This document shows positions 24,690 through 35,521 of a DNA stretch of 64,000 nt, one piece after another (the first letter of the stretch is position 1; every line of letters begins with the position of its first letter). The stretch comes from Omphiscola glabra (taxonomy: Eukaryota > Mollusca > Gastropoda > Lymnaeidae): positions 18,197,813-18,261,812 of the forward strand of contig OZ024807.1 of the NCBI GenBank assembly GCA_964017045.1, given 5' to 3'. Under the pieces are notes generated by a model that did not search any database, was not told the origin of the DNA, and saw nothing but the letters and a program-made list of their open reading frames with translations. The position numbers and the translations under genes were made by a program.

Positions 24690-25055
24690 CTGTATTAAAT
24701 CATATTTCTACCATCTCCATAAATCCCATGTCATATTTCGACCATCTCCATAAATCCCCTGTCATATTTATACCATCTCCATAAATCCCCTGTCATATTT
24801 CGACCATCTCCATAAATCCCATATCATATTTCTACCATCTCCATAAATCCCATGTCATATTTCGACCATCTCCATAAACCCCATATCATATTTCTACCAT
24901 CTCCATAAATCCCCTGTCATATTTCGACCATCTCCATAAATCCCATATCATATTTCTACCATCTCCATAAATCCCCTGTCATATTTCGACCATCTCAATA
25001 AATCCCCTGTCATATTTCTAATATCTCCATAAATCCCATGTCATAATATATTAAA
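24690..25055. repeat. minisatellite, 31 bp unit, ~11 copies
   Basis: The unit is tcatattt(c/t)(g/t)accatctcc followed by ataaatcccatg. Variant positions (cg/ct, atg/ctg) alternate along the array. Confidence 0.92.
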
Positions 25056-25649
25056 ATAATAATTTGATAATATTTCACCTTCTATTTGACGTTTGCAACT
25101 TATAAATCCCTTCATCTACTTCACCATCGCTGTTTTATAGAGAAACAACCTTTTTTAAAAAAAAGACAAATTGAGTTCGCTGAACACGTACAGTGTTTGA
25201 TCAGAGGAAAGCCGGCAATGGGAACGAATGGGAGAGAAAGCGAGGTGGTTGCGGTTGAAGGGGGGTGCCAGGGGGTGCCGGAAAAATCGTTGTATCAATT
25301 AGCCAAATTAAAGCAAGGGCCGGAGGAGAACAATGCTTTTTTTAGGTCAGTTGTCTTCTCCTGTATCCGGTGGCCTCCCTTGATTTGGCCTACTCCAGTA
25401 GCTAATGTAGCAGGTTTACGTTATAACAGGGTATGTCTGTACAACATGGGTGGGCTTCTAATACAACGGGTTGACATAGTACGGGGTATGTCTGTACAAC
25501 ATGGGTTGTCCGTACAACATGGTCGGAAGGAAGGTGTAGGAAAATGATAATTGGGCAAGATTCTATATAAATTTGACTTTATTTGTATATTGCAAGTAGG
25601 TATAGAGCATTTACTCCTTAAGTTGTACAGTGTATATGGACTTGAGACT
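25056..25649. other. 153-codon open frame at 25086..25547, doubtful
   Basis: The frame includes a local repeat (gtacaacatgggt, tctgtacaacatggg) and shows no domain I recognise. It is probably chance. Confidence 0.3.
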
Positions 25650-25930
25650 ATATTTGAGACTACTTACTAAAATGTCATGAAGTGCTAGAATTGAGACTAC
25701 TAACTACAATGTCATGTAGTGCTAGAATTGAGACCACTAACTAAAATGTCATGTAGTGCTAGAATTGAGACTACTTACTAAAATGTCACGTAGTGCTAGA
25801 ATTGAGACTACTAACTAAAATGTCATAAAGTGATAGAATTGAGACTACTTACTAAAATGTCATGTAGAGGTAGACGTGAGACTACTAAATGATATTACAT
25901 TATGTGTAGAGTTGAGACAACTATTTATAT
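25650..25930. repeat. minisatellite, about 37 bp unit, ~8 copies
   Basis: The unit is ttgagactactaactaaaat followed by gtcatgtagtgctagaa, and degenerates toward the right. Confidence 0.88.
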
Positions 25931-26920
25931 GATCTATTTGGACAAGTAGGTCTAGATTGAGACCTCTATAGCAAACCTTGAGTTAAAACTACTCACTGAA
26001 TGGTCAGATATTATTATTGGAATTTTGAATTTTCTCAACTTGACAACAAGATTTTTAGGTAACTTTTGACAAGTTGATACTACAAAGTTTCATAAGAATG
26101 TCGTCCAATTTTATAAAAAGTATGAAACAAAACAAAAACGATTGAATTTATTCTTTTCCCAACAGTAAAACAACTGACAGTTATGTAAAAGGAAACTCGA
26201 GATCCTAAAGATATAAAACATTAATTATTGATGTATTACGTTCGTGTCAGATTAATAATCTCAAAATTGCGACTCTCTTATTTTCATTTAAATTCCTCCT
26301 TTAACGTGTTGGGCACAAAAATAAAATAAAATAAAGAATAGTAATTAAACAAAGGAAATTTGTTCAAAATGGTTTTCTAAATTAAAAAAAATACATTAAA
26401 GCTTGCAAATGAAATCTGACATTAATTATTTTTTAAAAATAATTGTTTTTTTGTAACAGATGATCACAATGTTGGCCAAGGTCAAAGACAGCTTTTGTTC
26501 CGCTATCTCTTTCAATTTAGTGTTTTCAGTCACTTTGGTTTAATTATAAAGTTAATTCAATTCAAATAAATGCATATGGCATAACCGAATAAAGATTAGT
26601 TTATATAGTTATTTCAATCTATGTTTGGATTATTATTTCCTACACTGAAGAAACGTATCCTGCAAAATTAGTGTAACAGTTGAGTACTAAACAGTTAAAT
26701 TCATTTGTAAAGATGGCCGCGGACGCGTTGCTGGGGGCTGACACAGGAAGTGGCGTCCCATGCAGCCAGCGGGGCATGTTGGGATGTCAAGTTGTCATTA
26801 GGTTAAAGTGTGGCTTCTGTTATGACTATAAACATGGGTTTGTTTCCTCGGGACTGATTGTAACTGCTGAGTACAAATGTTGCTCTTATTTGGACTAAGT
26901 GCCGGTGGTACCATTTAAAC
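25931..26920. other. noncoding, nothing recognised
   Basis: AT-rich unique sequence. A 72-codon frame at 26680..26898 has no recognisable domain. Confidence 0.45.
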
Positions 26921-27094
26921 TGAGTGTTAGTGCTTTCAGACTAAGTGTGGGTGCTGTCAGTGAGTCAAAGTGTGGGTGATGTCAGTGAATCAAAGTGTGG
27001 GTGATGTCAGTGAATCAAAGTGTGGATGATGTCAGTGAATCAAAGTGTGTGTGATGTCAATTAGACTAGTGCAGGTGCTGTCAGTGAATAAAAG
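26921..27094. repeat. 25 bp minisatellite, left part
   Basis: The unit is gtgggtgatgtcagtgaatc + aaagt. The same array resumes at about 27531 after an inserted LINE end. Confidence 0.88.
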
Positions 27095-27530
27095 TGTGGG
27101 TAATGCCTTCGCTGGTTAGGCCATGTAAGGAGAATGGAGGAAGGCTGTATTCCAAAGATGCTGTTGTATGGAGAGTTGGCAGAAGGGACACGACTTATTG
27201 GACGGCCTCGCCTGAGATATATGGACGTTTGCAAAAAGCATGAAGGAAGCGAACATTGAAGTCAACAAATGGGAGATCATTGCCGAACAACGTACCAGCT
27301 GGCGAACGGCAGTGTACAAAGGAGTGAAAAAGCCAGAAGATGTGCGGAACGAAGCCCTTGCAAGCAAAAGAACAGCACGGAAGACCAAAATTAACCAGGA
27401 ATCATCATTCTCCTGCGTGAAATGCAGTCGAAATTGTCACTCCAGGATTGGCCTAGTGAGCCACTCGTCGAAGTGTAAGACTACAATATAGCTACTCCAT
27501 CGTCTCGTGAAGACGGAAGGATGCCATACA
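27095..27530 (+). pseudogene. 3' end of a CR1/Jockey-like LINE, 5'-truncated
   Basis: The frame reads RWLGHVRRMEEGCIPKMLLY then GELAEGTRLIGRPRLRYMDV, the terminal region of the reverse-transcriptase ORF in CR1/Jockey-group LINEs (the 'GHV-RM-D-R-PK-LLYGEL-G-R-RGRP-LR' pattern). After a one-base frameshift near 27240 it continues through WEIIAEQRTSWRTAVYKGV to a C-terminal zinc finger, FSCVKCSRNCHSRIGLVSHS. The stop is at 27489..27491, followed by a short 3' UTR. The insert sits inside the 25 bp array. Confidence 0.85.
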
Positions 27531-27945
27531 CAATGTCAGTGAATCAAAGTGTGGTTGATGTCAGTGAATCAAAGTGTGGGTGATGGCAGTGAATCAAAGT
27601 GTGGGTGATGCCAGTGAATGAAAGTGTGGGTGATGTCAGTGAATCAAAGTGTTGGTGATGGCAGTGAATCAAAGTATGGGTGATGGCAGTGAATCAAAGT
27701 GTGGGTGATGCCAGTGAATCAAAGTGTGGGTGATGTCAGTGAATCAAAGTGTGGGTGATGGCAGTGAATCAAAGTGTGGGTGATATCAGTGAATCAAAGT
27801 GTGGGTGATGCCAGTGAATCAAAGTGTGGGTGATGCCAGTGAATGAAAGTGTGGGTGATGTCAGTGAATCAAAGTGTGGGTGATGGCAGTGAATCAAAGT
27901 GTGGGTGATGTCAGTGAATCAAAGTGTGGGTCGGTGAGACTTAAT
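27531..27945. repeat. 25 bp minisatellite, right part, ~16 copies
   Basis: The same unit as 26921..27094, with variants gatgtcag, gatggcag and gatgccag. Confidence 0.93.
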
Positions 27946-28201
27946 TGTGGTGTTGTCAGTGTGTAAATTTACTGTATATTTCTTGGGCATATGTATATAA
28001 ATTATGGCTCGTGGATTACTGTTATATTAAAAAAAACGCATAACAACGGCAATGTATTCGTTTTTAGATGTTTAGGTTGTAGTGTAATTCGCGTATAATT
28101 GTAAGGATTTGATGACATTGCTAAGACGTAAGGATCACACACAGTAGTTAGAATATAATATGTTTATAGGTACGTTCAGTCAGAGTTCAGACTCGTTTCA
28201 T

Positions 28202-28440
28202 GTTCAGGGTTAGGGTTAGGGTGAAGAGCCGCCATGAGTTGTAACATCTACGATCCCTGATCAAGTCAGAGCTCGGGCTATATGCTCTGTTCAGGGTTAG
28301 GTTAAAGGGGGAAGAACCGCCAGGATCTGTAACATCTACGATCCCTGATCAAGTCAGAGCTCGGGTTATTTTTCTGTTTAGGGTTAGGGTTTGGGTGAGG
28401 AGACGGCAAGATATTTACCACCAGCGATCTCTGATCAAGT
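28202..28440 (+). repeat. 87 bp tandem repeat with TTAGGG start, ~2.8 copies
   Basis: Units start at 28202, 28289 and 28376 with gtt(c/t)agggttagg, followed by tgtaacatctacgatccctg and atcaagtcagagctcggg. Confidence 0.88.
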
Positions 28441-28684
28441 TTTTGAATGAATAAAAAGAGCAAGAAATTTTAAGAAAGATTTTAAAACATAGGAGGTACC
28501 AGGTGATTCTCAATCACAATTAAAACACCTCTCGTATTAAGTTAAAAGCATTGTTCTTCTTATTTTCATTGTTTGATTTAATATCCTTTGTTAATATTGG
28601 TCAAGTCCTACTCAGTTAATTCCTATGGGTAGTGGGGGCAAAAAATAACAACAAAACAGTATGTTATCAGTCAGCAGCAATGCG

Positions 28685-28821
28685 TTTTATGTTATTCTGT
28701 TGAGATTTAAAGTATAGTTTTATGTTATTCTGTTGAGATTTAAAGTACAGTTTTATGTTATTCTGTTGAGATTTAAAGTATAGTTTTATGTTATTCTGTT
28801 GAGATTTAAAGTACAGTTTTA
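28685..28821. repeat. 33 bp tandem repeat, ~4 copies
   Basis: The unit is ttttatgttattctgttgag followed by atttaaagta(t/c)ag. The period is a multiple of 3, so it keeps a short minus frame open. Confidence 0.92.
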
Positions 28822-29560
28822 TGAATGGTAATGAAATAAGTTTATATTTCGCGCTTTTTCGCATCAAAGCTGTTAGTTACCGTGACAACTGAAGGAGTTC
28901 TAGTTTTAAGGATTTTCAAAACATTTTATTTCTGAATAAGAATAAAAGTGTTTTTTTTTATTGTTTGGCTGGGATGAGGGGCGGCCAATGAGGATTCCGA
29001 GGGGAGTGCTGAAGACCCAAACATATTTGAATGTGAATAAAGGCAAAGAAGGATTTTTTTTTGATCATCGATTTTTAAAAAAGTTTTTTTTCCGCCATCA
29101 CGTGGTTGACTCAATTCTCTGTCAACCTGTGGCAGGAGTCTCAAAATGGCGGGCTTCTGACGTCTGCAAACGAGAGCCTATTCAAAAGCTGGGAGAGGGG
29201 GAGGCCACTCGCACAAAAAGTAAGCAGGACAAGACACGTCCGTGGGGAAATACGCAAGAGGGTGATGCACCCCTGAATCGAAAAAGGCACTTTTGGGGAT
29301 TTTTAAATTTACTTAGTTGAATGTTATTTGAATGAGGCATGGGGGGGGGGGGGGGTTGATGTGGCGAAGTGGGGTGGGGTGTTGGAGGAGCTGAAAAGGA
29401 GGAATCGGTTTGAAAAGTTCTTTAAAGAAGCGTTAAAGGGAGGGGTAGAGTGGGGGACTGGGGCTTGATGCAGAGGAATCGAGAGCTGGTAACTGACTTA
29501 AAGGTGTGGACAAATGGAGAAGGTCCGATGAGATTTGTGGAAAGCCCTCACAGAGGATGA
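28822..29560. other. noncoding, G-rich in part
   Basis: Contains a 14 G run near 29341 and purine-rich sequence to about 29560. The 119-codon + frame (28961..29320) has no recognisable domain. Confidence 0.4.
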
Positions 29561-29667
29561 GCGGAGGCCTGATAAGTGTGGTGAAACTGTCAGGAGATGG
29601 ATGGAGATTGTTCTTTGATTGTATTGTTCATCTCCTGACAGTTTCACCACACTTATCAGGCCTCCGC
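29561..29667. repeat. perfect 39 bp inverted repeat with 29 nt loop
   Basis: The left arm 29561..29599 starts gcggaggcctgataagtgtg and ends caggagatg. The right arm 29629..29667 is its exact reverse complement over all 39 bases. The loop is 29600..29628. The match ends abruptly on the loop side and fades with a one-base gap outside. Confidence 0.97.
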
Positions 29668-29722
29668 ATCATCAAACCAGATTTTTATTTCATAGGCAAA
29701 GTAGAAAATTAACAATAAAACG

Positions 29723-29846
29723 TATGAAATATGGAATGAAAGAAGACATGAAATATGAACTGAAAGAACACATGAAATATAAAATGAAAAAACACATGAC
29801 ATATGAACTGAAAGAAGACATGAAATATAAACTGAAAGAACACACG
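29723..29846. repeat. 24 bp tandem repeat, 5 copies
   Basis: The unit is catgaaatatgaactgaaag + aa(c/g)a. The period is a multiple of 3. Confidence 0.9.
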
Positions 29847-29925
29847 GTGTTCATCGAGTCGATCATATATTAATCTCTTCTAAGTATATAGATAAAAAAA
29901 TGACTATAAGCGTAAAACTACCTGA

Positions 29926-30085
29926 TAAATAGCTTAGCGCGTGGGAGACAGTAGATTGAATAGCTTAGCACTTGGGAGACAGTGGATCAAAAAGCTTAAC
30001 ACGAAGGAGACTGTGGGTCAAATTATTTAGCACATCGGAGATAGTGGGTCGAATAGCTTAGCATGCGGGAGACAGAGTATCAAAA
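29926..30085. repeat. degenerate ~36 bp tandem repeat
   Basis: About 5 copies of aatagcttagcacttgggag followed by acagtgggtc. The tagcttagc core resembles a tRNA A box, but no clover-leaf can be drawn. Confidence 0.7.
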
Positions 30086-30407
30086 TATTTGATCTCCCTT
30101 TGCCTCTCTTGAAAAATACATTTTTAAAATAATGTTTTTTAAAATTGATTTTAGCTTTGGCGGATAATCCGTTTTGAATGTTCATATAATGATGATACGT
30201 GCTGATGAATTTAATACCGGCTATATCACTCTGGTTCTGACAAGTTGATAAGTACAAGTCTTGAGGACTGGTTGCAACTTTTCGTTGAAATAAAACAGAT
30301 CACGAGTTACATAACTGAAAGTGAAAGGGGACGATGGCAGGGAAACAAATTAAGAAGTCGTTTTCTGAAAATAGACTTGAAGATCAGAGCCTTACACTAA
30401 GCCATGA

Positions 30408-30855
30408 AACTTATGTATGGTATATTGTAACAGTCACATGAGGAAACTTATGTATGGTATATTGTAACAGTCACATGAGGAAACATATGTATGGTATATT
30501 GTAACAGTCACATGAGGAAACTTATGTATGGTATATTGTAACAGTCACATGAGGAAACTTATGTATGGTATATTGTAACAATCACATGAGGAAACTTATG
30601 TATGGTATATTGTAACAGTCACATGAGGAAACTTATGTATGGTATATTGTAACAGTCACATGATGAAACTTATGTATGGTATATTGTAACAGTCACATAA
30701 GGAAACTTATGTATGGTATATTGTAACAGTCACCTAAGGAAACTTATGTATGATATATTGTAACAGTCACATAAGGAAACTTATGTATGGTATATTGTAA
30801 CAGTCACATATGGAAACTTATGTACGGTATATTGTAACAATCACATGAGGAAACC
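30408..30855. repeat. minisatellite, 37 bp unit, 12 copies
   Basis: The unit is acttatgtatggtatattgt followed by aacagtcacatgaggaa. Copies are highly homogeneous, with single-base variants. Confidence 0.96.
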
Positions 30856-30869
30856 AAGTACGGTACATT

Positions 30870-31190
30870 GTGTATAAGTGGGGCCCTGGCGTAACTTATT
30901 GTGTAGCCGGGGGAGGGGGAAGGCTGGCGTAACTCATTGTGTAGCGGGGACCTGACTGAGTGTGTAGATGGGGGCCTGGCTAACTCAGTGTGTAGCGGGG
31001 GCCTGGAGTAACTCAGAGTGTAGCGGTGGTCTTGGCGTAACTCATTGTGTAGCGGTGGCCTGGAGTAACTCAGAGTGTAGCGGTGGTCTTGGCGTAACTC
31101 ATTGTGCAGTGGGGGCCTGGAGTAACTCAGAGTGTAGCGGAGGCCTGGAGTAACTCAGAGTGTAGCGGGGGTTCTGGCGTAACTCATTCT
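30870..31190. repeat. minisatellite, about 28 bp unit, ~11 copies
   Basis: The unit is gtgtagcgg(g/t)ggcctggag + taactcaga, with variants gcgtaactcatt. Confidence 0.9.
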
Positions 31191-31331
31191 GGATTTAAAG
31201 ATTGATATCCCAAACAGACGTTTTATTTCATTAAAGAATTTCTATTTTGTTTTATGTCTTAAAAATAAACTAACACTTAAAATTCACTAATAACAATGTA
31301 TCAATGGTGATCTTATCGTGTATTGTATTGT

Positions 31332-31400
31332 TGTGACCCACCTTGACCCAAAGTGCGGTTGTGACCCACCTTGACCCATGGTGCGGGTGTGACCCATGTC
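31332..31400. repeat. short tandem repeat, ~28 bp unit
   Basis: gtgacccaccttgaccca is repeated with agtgcggtt, in 2 to 3 copies. Confidence 0.7.
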
Positions 31401-31531
31401 CTAAATTAGTTTCACAACGAAGCAGATGGCGTTGGCATTGGCTGTGGTCGCCGTATTTCTAGCGGCCCATTGAATGATAATAAAACTGTAACATGTACAT
31501 GCCCAATGAAGTTGTATGATACTATCTAAAG

Positions 31532-31719
31532 CAATGGTTCTCAACCTTTCTAACGCCGAAACCATTTAATACAGTTCCTCGTGCTGTGGTGACCCCCAAC
31601 CATACAATTATTTTCGTTGCTTCTTCATAAATATTTGTTTTCCGATGATCTTATACGACCCCTGGGTAAGGGTCGCTCGACCCCAAAAGGGGTCGCGACA
31701 AACAGGTCGAGAACCAATG
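31532..31719. mobile_element. SPIN-like non-autonomous hAT element, complete
   Basis: The element is 188 bp. The ends are caatggttctcaaccttt (left) and, reverse-complemented, cattggttctcgacc (right). A perfect 8 bp duplication atctaaag flanks it at 31524..31531 and 31720..31727, as expected for hAT insertion. The inner sequence (taatacagttcctcgtgctg, tggtgacccccaaccata, attattttcgttgct, cgacccctgggtaagggtcg, aaaggggtcgcgac) follows my memory of the SPACE INVADERS (SPIN) consensus, including the short deleted forms. Confidence 0.9.
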
Positions 31720-31727
31720 ATCTAAAG

Positions 31728-32355
31728 GGACATATAAGCGATAATTTGGAGACCATCAGAATATGTTCTGAATAACATTAATTTAGACCACACGAAGCAC
31801 ACGAGGTCCTTGTTTGCAGCTACAAATAACTCATTGCGTTTTGTTTCCCAGAAGCGGTACGTTTTTGTCAAGTCATCTAACTTGTCTGTGGCATGACAGT
31901 GTTACTGGGTCACCTGCTAATCTATGTTACGCTATTTTGGGCATCGGTCATTAACTAGATTATGATAATTTTTTTTTTATTTGACAGCGATCATACTCAA
32001 GCCCAAAATGAAGAAAGAGAGCTTGACCAGCCGCCAACATTTCATTTATTGAGTATTCTTTGTGAAAAGCGTTTTGTAAAATATAAAAACATGCACAAGT
32101 ATTGAAGTAATAAAAAAAAAAAAAAAAAAAGAAAAAGCAAACTTAGAAGTATTCATTAACTAGATTCCTGTTAAATGGTCTTGTAAAGTATTATTCCCAT
32201 CACTGAGTTTATTTCCTGTTTGTGAATAAAAGCATTTTATGAACTGGATATTTCTATAGCTAAATAAGAAAAGATTGACACAGAAAGCGAAAGAAAACAA
32301 CTGACCTTAAGTCATTTATCGAAAGAATCAATACCATTGTCATGTATAGCAAACA
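31728..32355. other. noncoding, nothing recognised
   Basis: An A run of about 18 near 32111..32128. No gene. Confidence 0.5.
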
Positions 32356-32760
32356 AATAAGGTCAATATTATGTATTATAGAGAACAAACAACGCAAAGG
32401 TCATGCATATCAAACAACGCAAAGGTCATGTATAGAAAACAAACAAGGCCAATGTCATGTATATAATACAAACAAGGCCAATGTCATGTATATAATACAA
32501 ACAAGGCCAATGCCATGTATAGAAAACAAACAAGGCCAATGCCATGTATAGAAAACAAACAAGGCCAATGCCATGTATAGAAAACAAACAAGGCCAATGC
32601 CATGTATATAATACAAACAAGGCCAATGTCATGTATAGAAAACAAACAAGGCTAATGTCATGTATAACAAACAAGGCTAATGTCATGTATAACAAACAAG
32701 GCCAATGTCATGTATAGAAAACAAACAAGGCTAATGCCATGTATAACAAACAAGGCTAAT
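32356..32760. repeat. 29 bp minisatellite, left part
   Basis: The unit is aaaacaaacaaggccaatgt + catgtatag, with shorter variants. It is split by the LTR at 32766 and resumes at 33198. Confidence 0.93.
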
Positions 32761-32765
32761 GTCAT

Positions 32766-33197
32766 TGACGAGATGAGAATCCCCGATGATTTTAGTTAGG
32801 TACCTTTGCTAATTTATGGAAATAGTCCAGGCGTGAATGGGAAAGAGTGGCTGGCGGATGAACTCATGCGAGCGAAAGGTACGCGCGTTTGGTAGCGTGG
32901 ATGAACGGAGGGCGACTCAGGGGGTGAAAGAAAGGACAGGGTGGTTCGGTGATCCAGTTAGTAGGACGTCTTTTGGCTAAGTTTGTTAGCGAGTCGTATC
33001 GTACTAATTGGACGAATTGTATTGTTTATCGTAATGAGCGTGTGCTAACTGTGAAGTTAAAAATAAAGTGTAAAGATTCATATTGAACGTAGTTGAGTCT
33101 ACTGTTGTTATTCTTGTGAGCTGGTTAATCATAATCATACTCATACCCCTAGACAACACAACCAAACACTAATTTGCTATAACAGCTATTCTTGACA
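32766..33197. mobile_element. solo LTR, 432 bp
   Basis: The ends are TGACGAG... and ...CTTGACA, that is TG..CA. They are flanked by the perfect 5 bp direct repeat gtcat (32761..32765 and 33198..33202), which is itself part of the minisatellite unit. An AATAAA lies at 33062..33067. No primer-binding site, polypurine tract or coding region adjoins either side, because both flanks are array. This is the footprint of LTR-LTR recombination. Superfamily (Ty3 or BEL are both possible) and orientation are not settled, although AATAAA suggests the + strand. Confidence 0.85.
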
Positions 33198-33603
33198 GTC
33201 ATGTATAACAAACAAGGCCAATGTCATGTATAGAAAACAAACAAGGCTAATGTCATGTATAACAAACAAGGCTAATGTCATGTATAACAAACAAGGCCAA
33301 TGTCATGTATAGAAAATAAACAAGGCTAATGCCATGTATATAAAACAAACAAGGCTAATGCCATGTATATCAAACAAGGCCAATGTCATGTATAACAAAC
33401 AAGGCCAATGTCATGGATAGAAAACAAACAAGGCTAATGCCATGTATATCAAACAAGGCCAATGTCATGTATAACAAACAAGGCCAATGTCATGGATAGA
33501 AAACAAACAAGGCTAATGCCATGTATATAAAACAAACAAGGCTAATGCCATGTATATCAAACAAGGCCAATGTCATGTATAGAAAACACACAACGCAAAA
33601 GTC
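33198..33603. repeat. 29 bp minisatellite, right part
   Basis: Continues the array at 32356..32760 with alternating long and short units. Confidence 0.93.
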
Positions 33604-34099
33604 ATGTATTGAACATAAAGCACTGCTACGCTAGATCTGATGGCTCAATCTGAAACCGGATTCCTGCGGACTATTAGAATTATAAACCATACGGAATAGA
33701 AATTACATAATAAACTTGACTTTAACTCAAAAATCGCCACGATCATCTCTCAACCTCTCTGGTACTGAGGATATTGCTGACGGTTATAAATAGATTCGAT
33801 TACGACGTATCAGGGCCACTGAAAGACAAAGGCTTTCAATTTTACGTTCACCCCATTAGCAAATTTTGTTTTTATTGCTTCGGTTCCAAATTGAAAGAAA
33901 TAACATGACGACAGACAGGGGACAGGTTTTCATTGGATTCACCGGCCTGCCAACTCTTGACATTTATTAGGAGACGCGAATCAGAGGTTGTGACGCGGTG
34001 TTGCGTAGCGAAGGCAGAAGAGTGTTGAGTATTAATGGGGGCAAACTGTTCCTATTTGCAATAATATTTTTCAAAGTAAATAAGGCATGCTCTATATTA
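33604..34099. other. noncoding, nothing recognised
   Basis: Unique sequence between the array and the hAT element. Confidence 0.5.
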
Positions 34100-34107
34100 C
34101 TCTAGGG

Positions 34108-35521
34108 CAGGGTCCTCGAATTCGCGGCCCACAAGACGATATTTTGCGGTCCGATACCTGAGAGCAAAGTTTAGTGTTATGCGGCCCGCAAGTTTTTCCC
34201 ATTCTACAATCTATAATGTGACCCCCCGCGACGGTTTCAGTCGAATCTCACCGTATAGTCTAATTCTTATTTTTAACATATTTGTATAGATATGGACGTT
34301 GATTATAATGGTAAAAAATCGTTTTAAATTCCGGCTCAAAGTTTTTATTTTATAACATTTCATAAGACAAACATGGCCAAAGTGCGGTTTTGAGAAAAAG
34401 TTATTAAAGTTAGGTAGTGGGTAATGCACAATCTTAATTGTTTAAATCGTAGCAATCTGACACAGTATCAGAGAATCGCTATTAAATTTGCCGCTAGTGT
34501 TTACGAGTGATGGAACGTCCCAGGCTGTCAGCTTGGTCACTTTAATAGAGGCCTTTTCTACGATTAAAAAAAAATCAAAATTCATTCTCCCTACATTAGC
34601 ATCTTCTTTCGCATCAACAATTCATAAATATTTCCTGCTCCTGTCTACAGTTTGAGCACATTTTAGCATTCAAAGCCTTCATGAACACTTGACTATACAC
34701 AGGAGCTGAATGTAATCAACAAGAATCTACAAGACCAGGGGCAGATTGTCAGTGTTGCCTATGACAATGCCAAGGCTTTCTGGAAAAATACTTGTGTTAC
34801 GGTTCTCAGAGAAACATCTGCTATTTCTCCTACATGCAAAGTACTCATGGACTCGGGCACACCATTCAGTAGTAAGTATACTGATGTCATTTCTAAGCTA
34901 CAGGAAGAATTTGGTCACAGGTTTGCAGACTTCAAAACACACAGAGCCACTTTTCGCATGTTTTGCTGACCCTCTCTCCTTCGATGATGACGATGCCCCT
35001 ACCCATTTTCCTTGCGCTTTAAATGGAGCTGACTGATCTTAAGTGCAATTCTGAAGTCACGGCTAAGTTCAGGGAGGTGAATGAAAAAACAGACAAGCAT
35101 GGACAAGCACCTTCCTTGAGGTTTCCAGATTGTTCAAGCGAATCATGTGCCTTTTTTTTTATAGTACCTATCTGTGTGAAAAGCTCTTTCCCACTATGAC
35201 CTTTAAAAAGTCAAAGTTCAAGGCCAAACTAACTGATGAGCATCTTCAAGCCAAACTGAGGGTCTCAGCTACTTCTTCACTCAAAACACATGTTGCTCAG
35301 CTTTGAAAGAAGAAGCGCTGCCAGGTCTCGGGCAACAAGGGGTAGGAGGCAGCAATTGAAGCCTTAATGATTAATTTGTTTTTGATAAAGGTTGAGCGCA
35401 TTGTGTCAGTTGTACTTTATTGAATTTTTGATCGCTTTTTTTGTGGAATACTTGTTGCGTCTCAGCCTTATTCAGACTCCACCTCCTGTGGCCCCAGGAT
35501 AATTTGACTTTGAGAACCCTG
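34108..35521 (+). pseudogene. decayed hAT element with transposase remains
   Basis: The ends cagggtcctcgaattcgcgg (left) and, reverse-complemented, cagggttctcaaagtc (right) match hAT inverted repeats. Flanking octamers ctctaggg (34100..34107) and gtctaggg (35522..35529) agree at 7 of 8 bases. The left end has the 'gcggcccgcaag' stretch usual in this group. Inside, in shifting + frames, are FADFKTHRATFRMF then ADPLSFDDDDAP (about 34920..35010), MELTDLKCNSEVTAKFREVN (about 35023..35085), and STYLCEKLFPTMTFKKSKFK then AKLTDEHLQAKLRVS (35165..35275). These are the C-terminal half and dimerisation block of an EPM2AIP1/GTF2IRD2-type hAT transposase. The N-terminal half is missing or unrecognisable, and frameshifts and stops make it inactive. 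Confidence 0.85.

Noticed and set aside
25086..25547. 153-codon gene
   Set aside because: Contains internal DNA repeats, low similarity to any family I know, and no splice or promoter context.
29926..30085. tRNA gene cluster
   Set aside because: No clover-leaf, B box or anticodon arm can be drawn.
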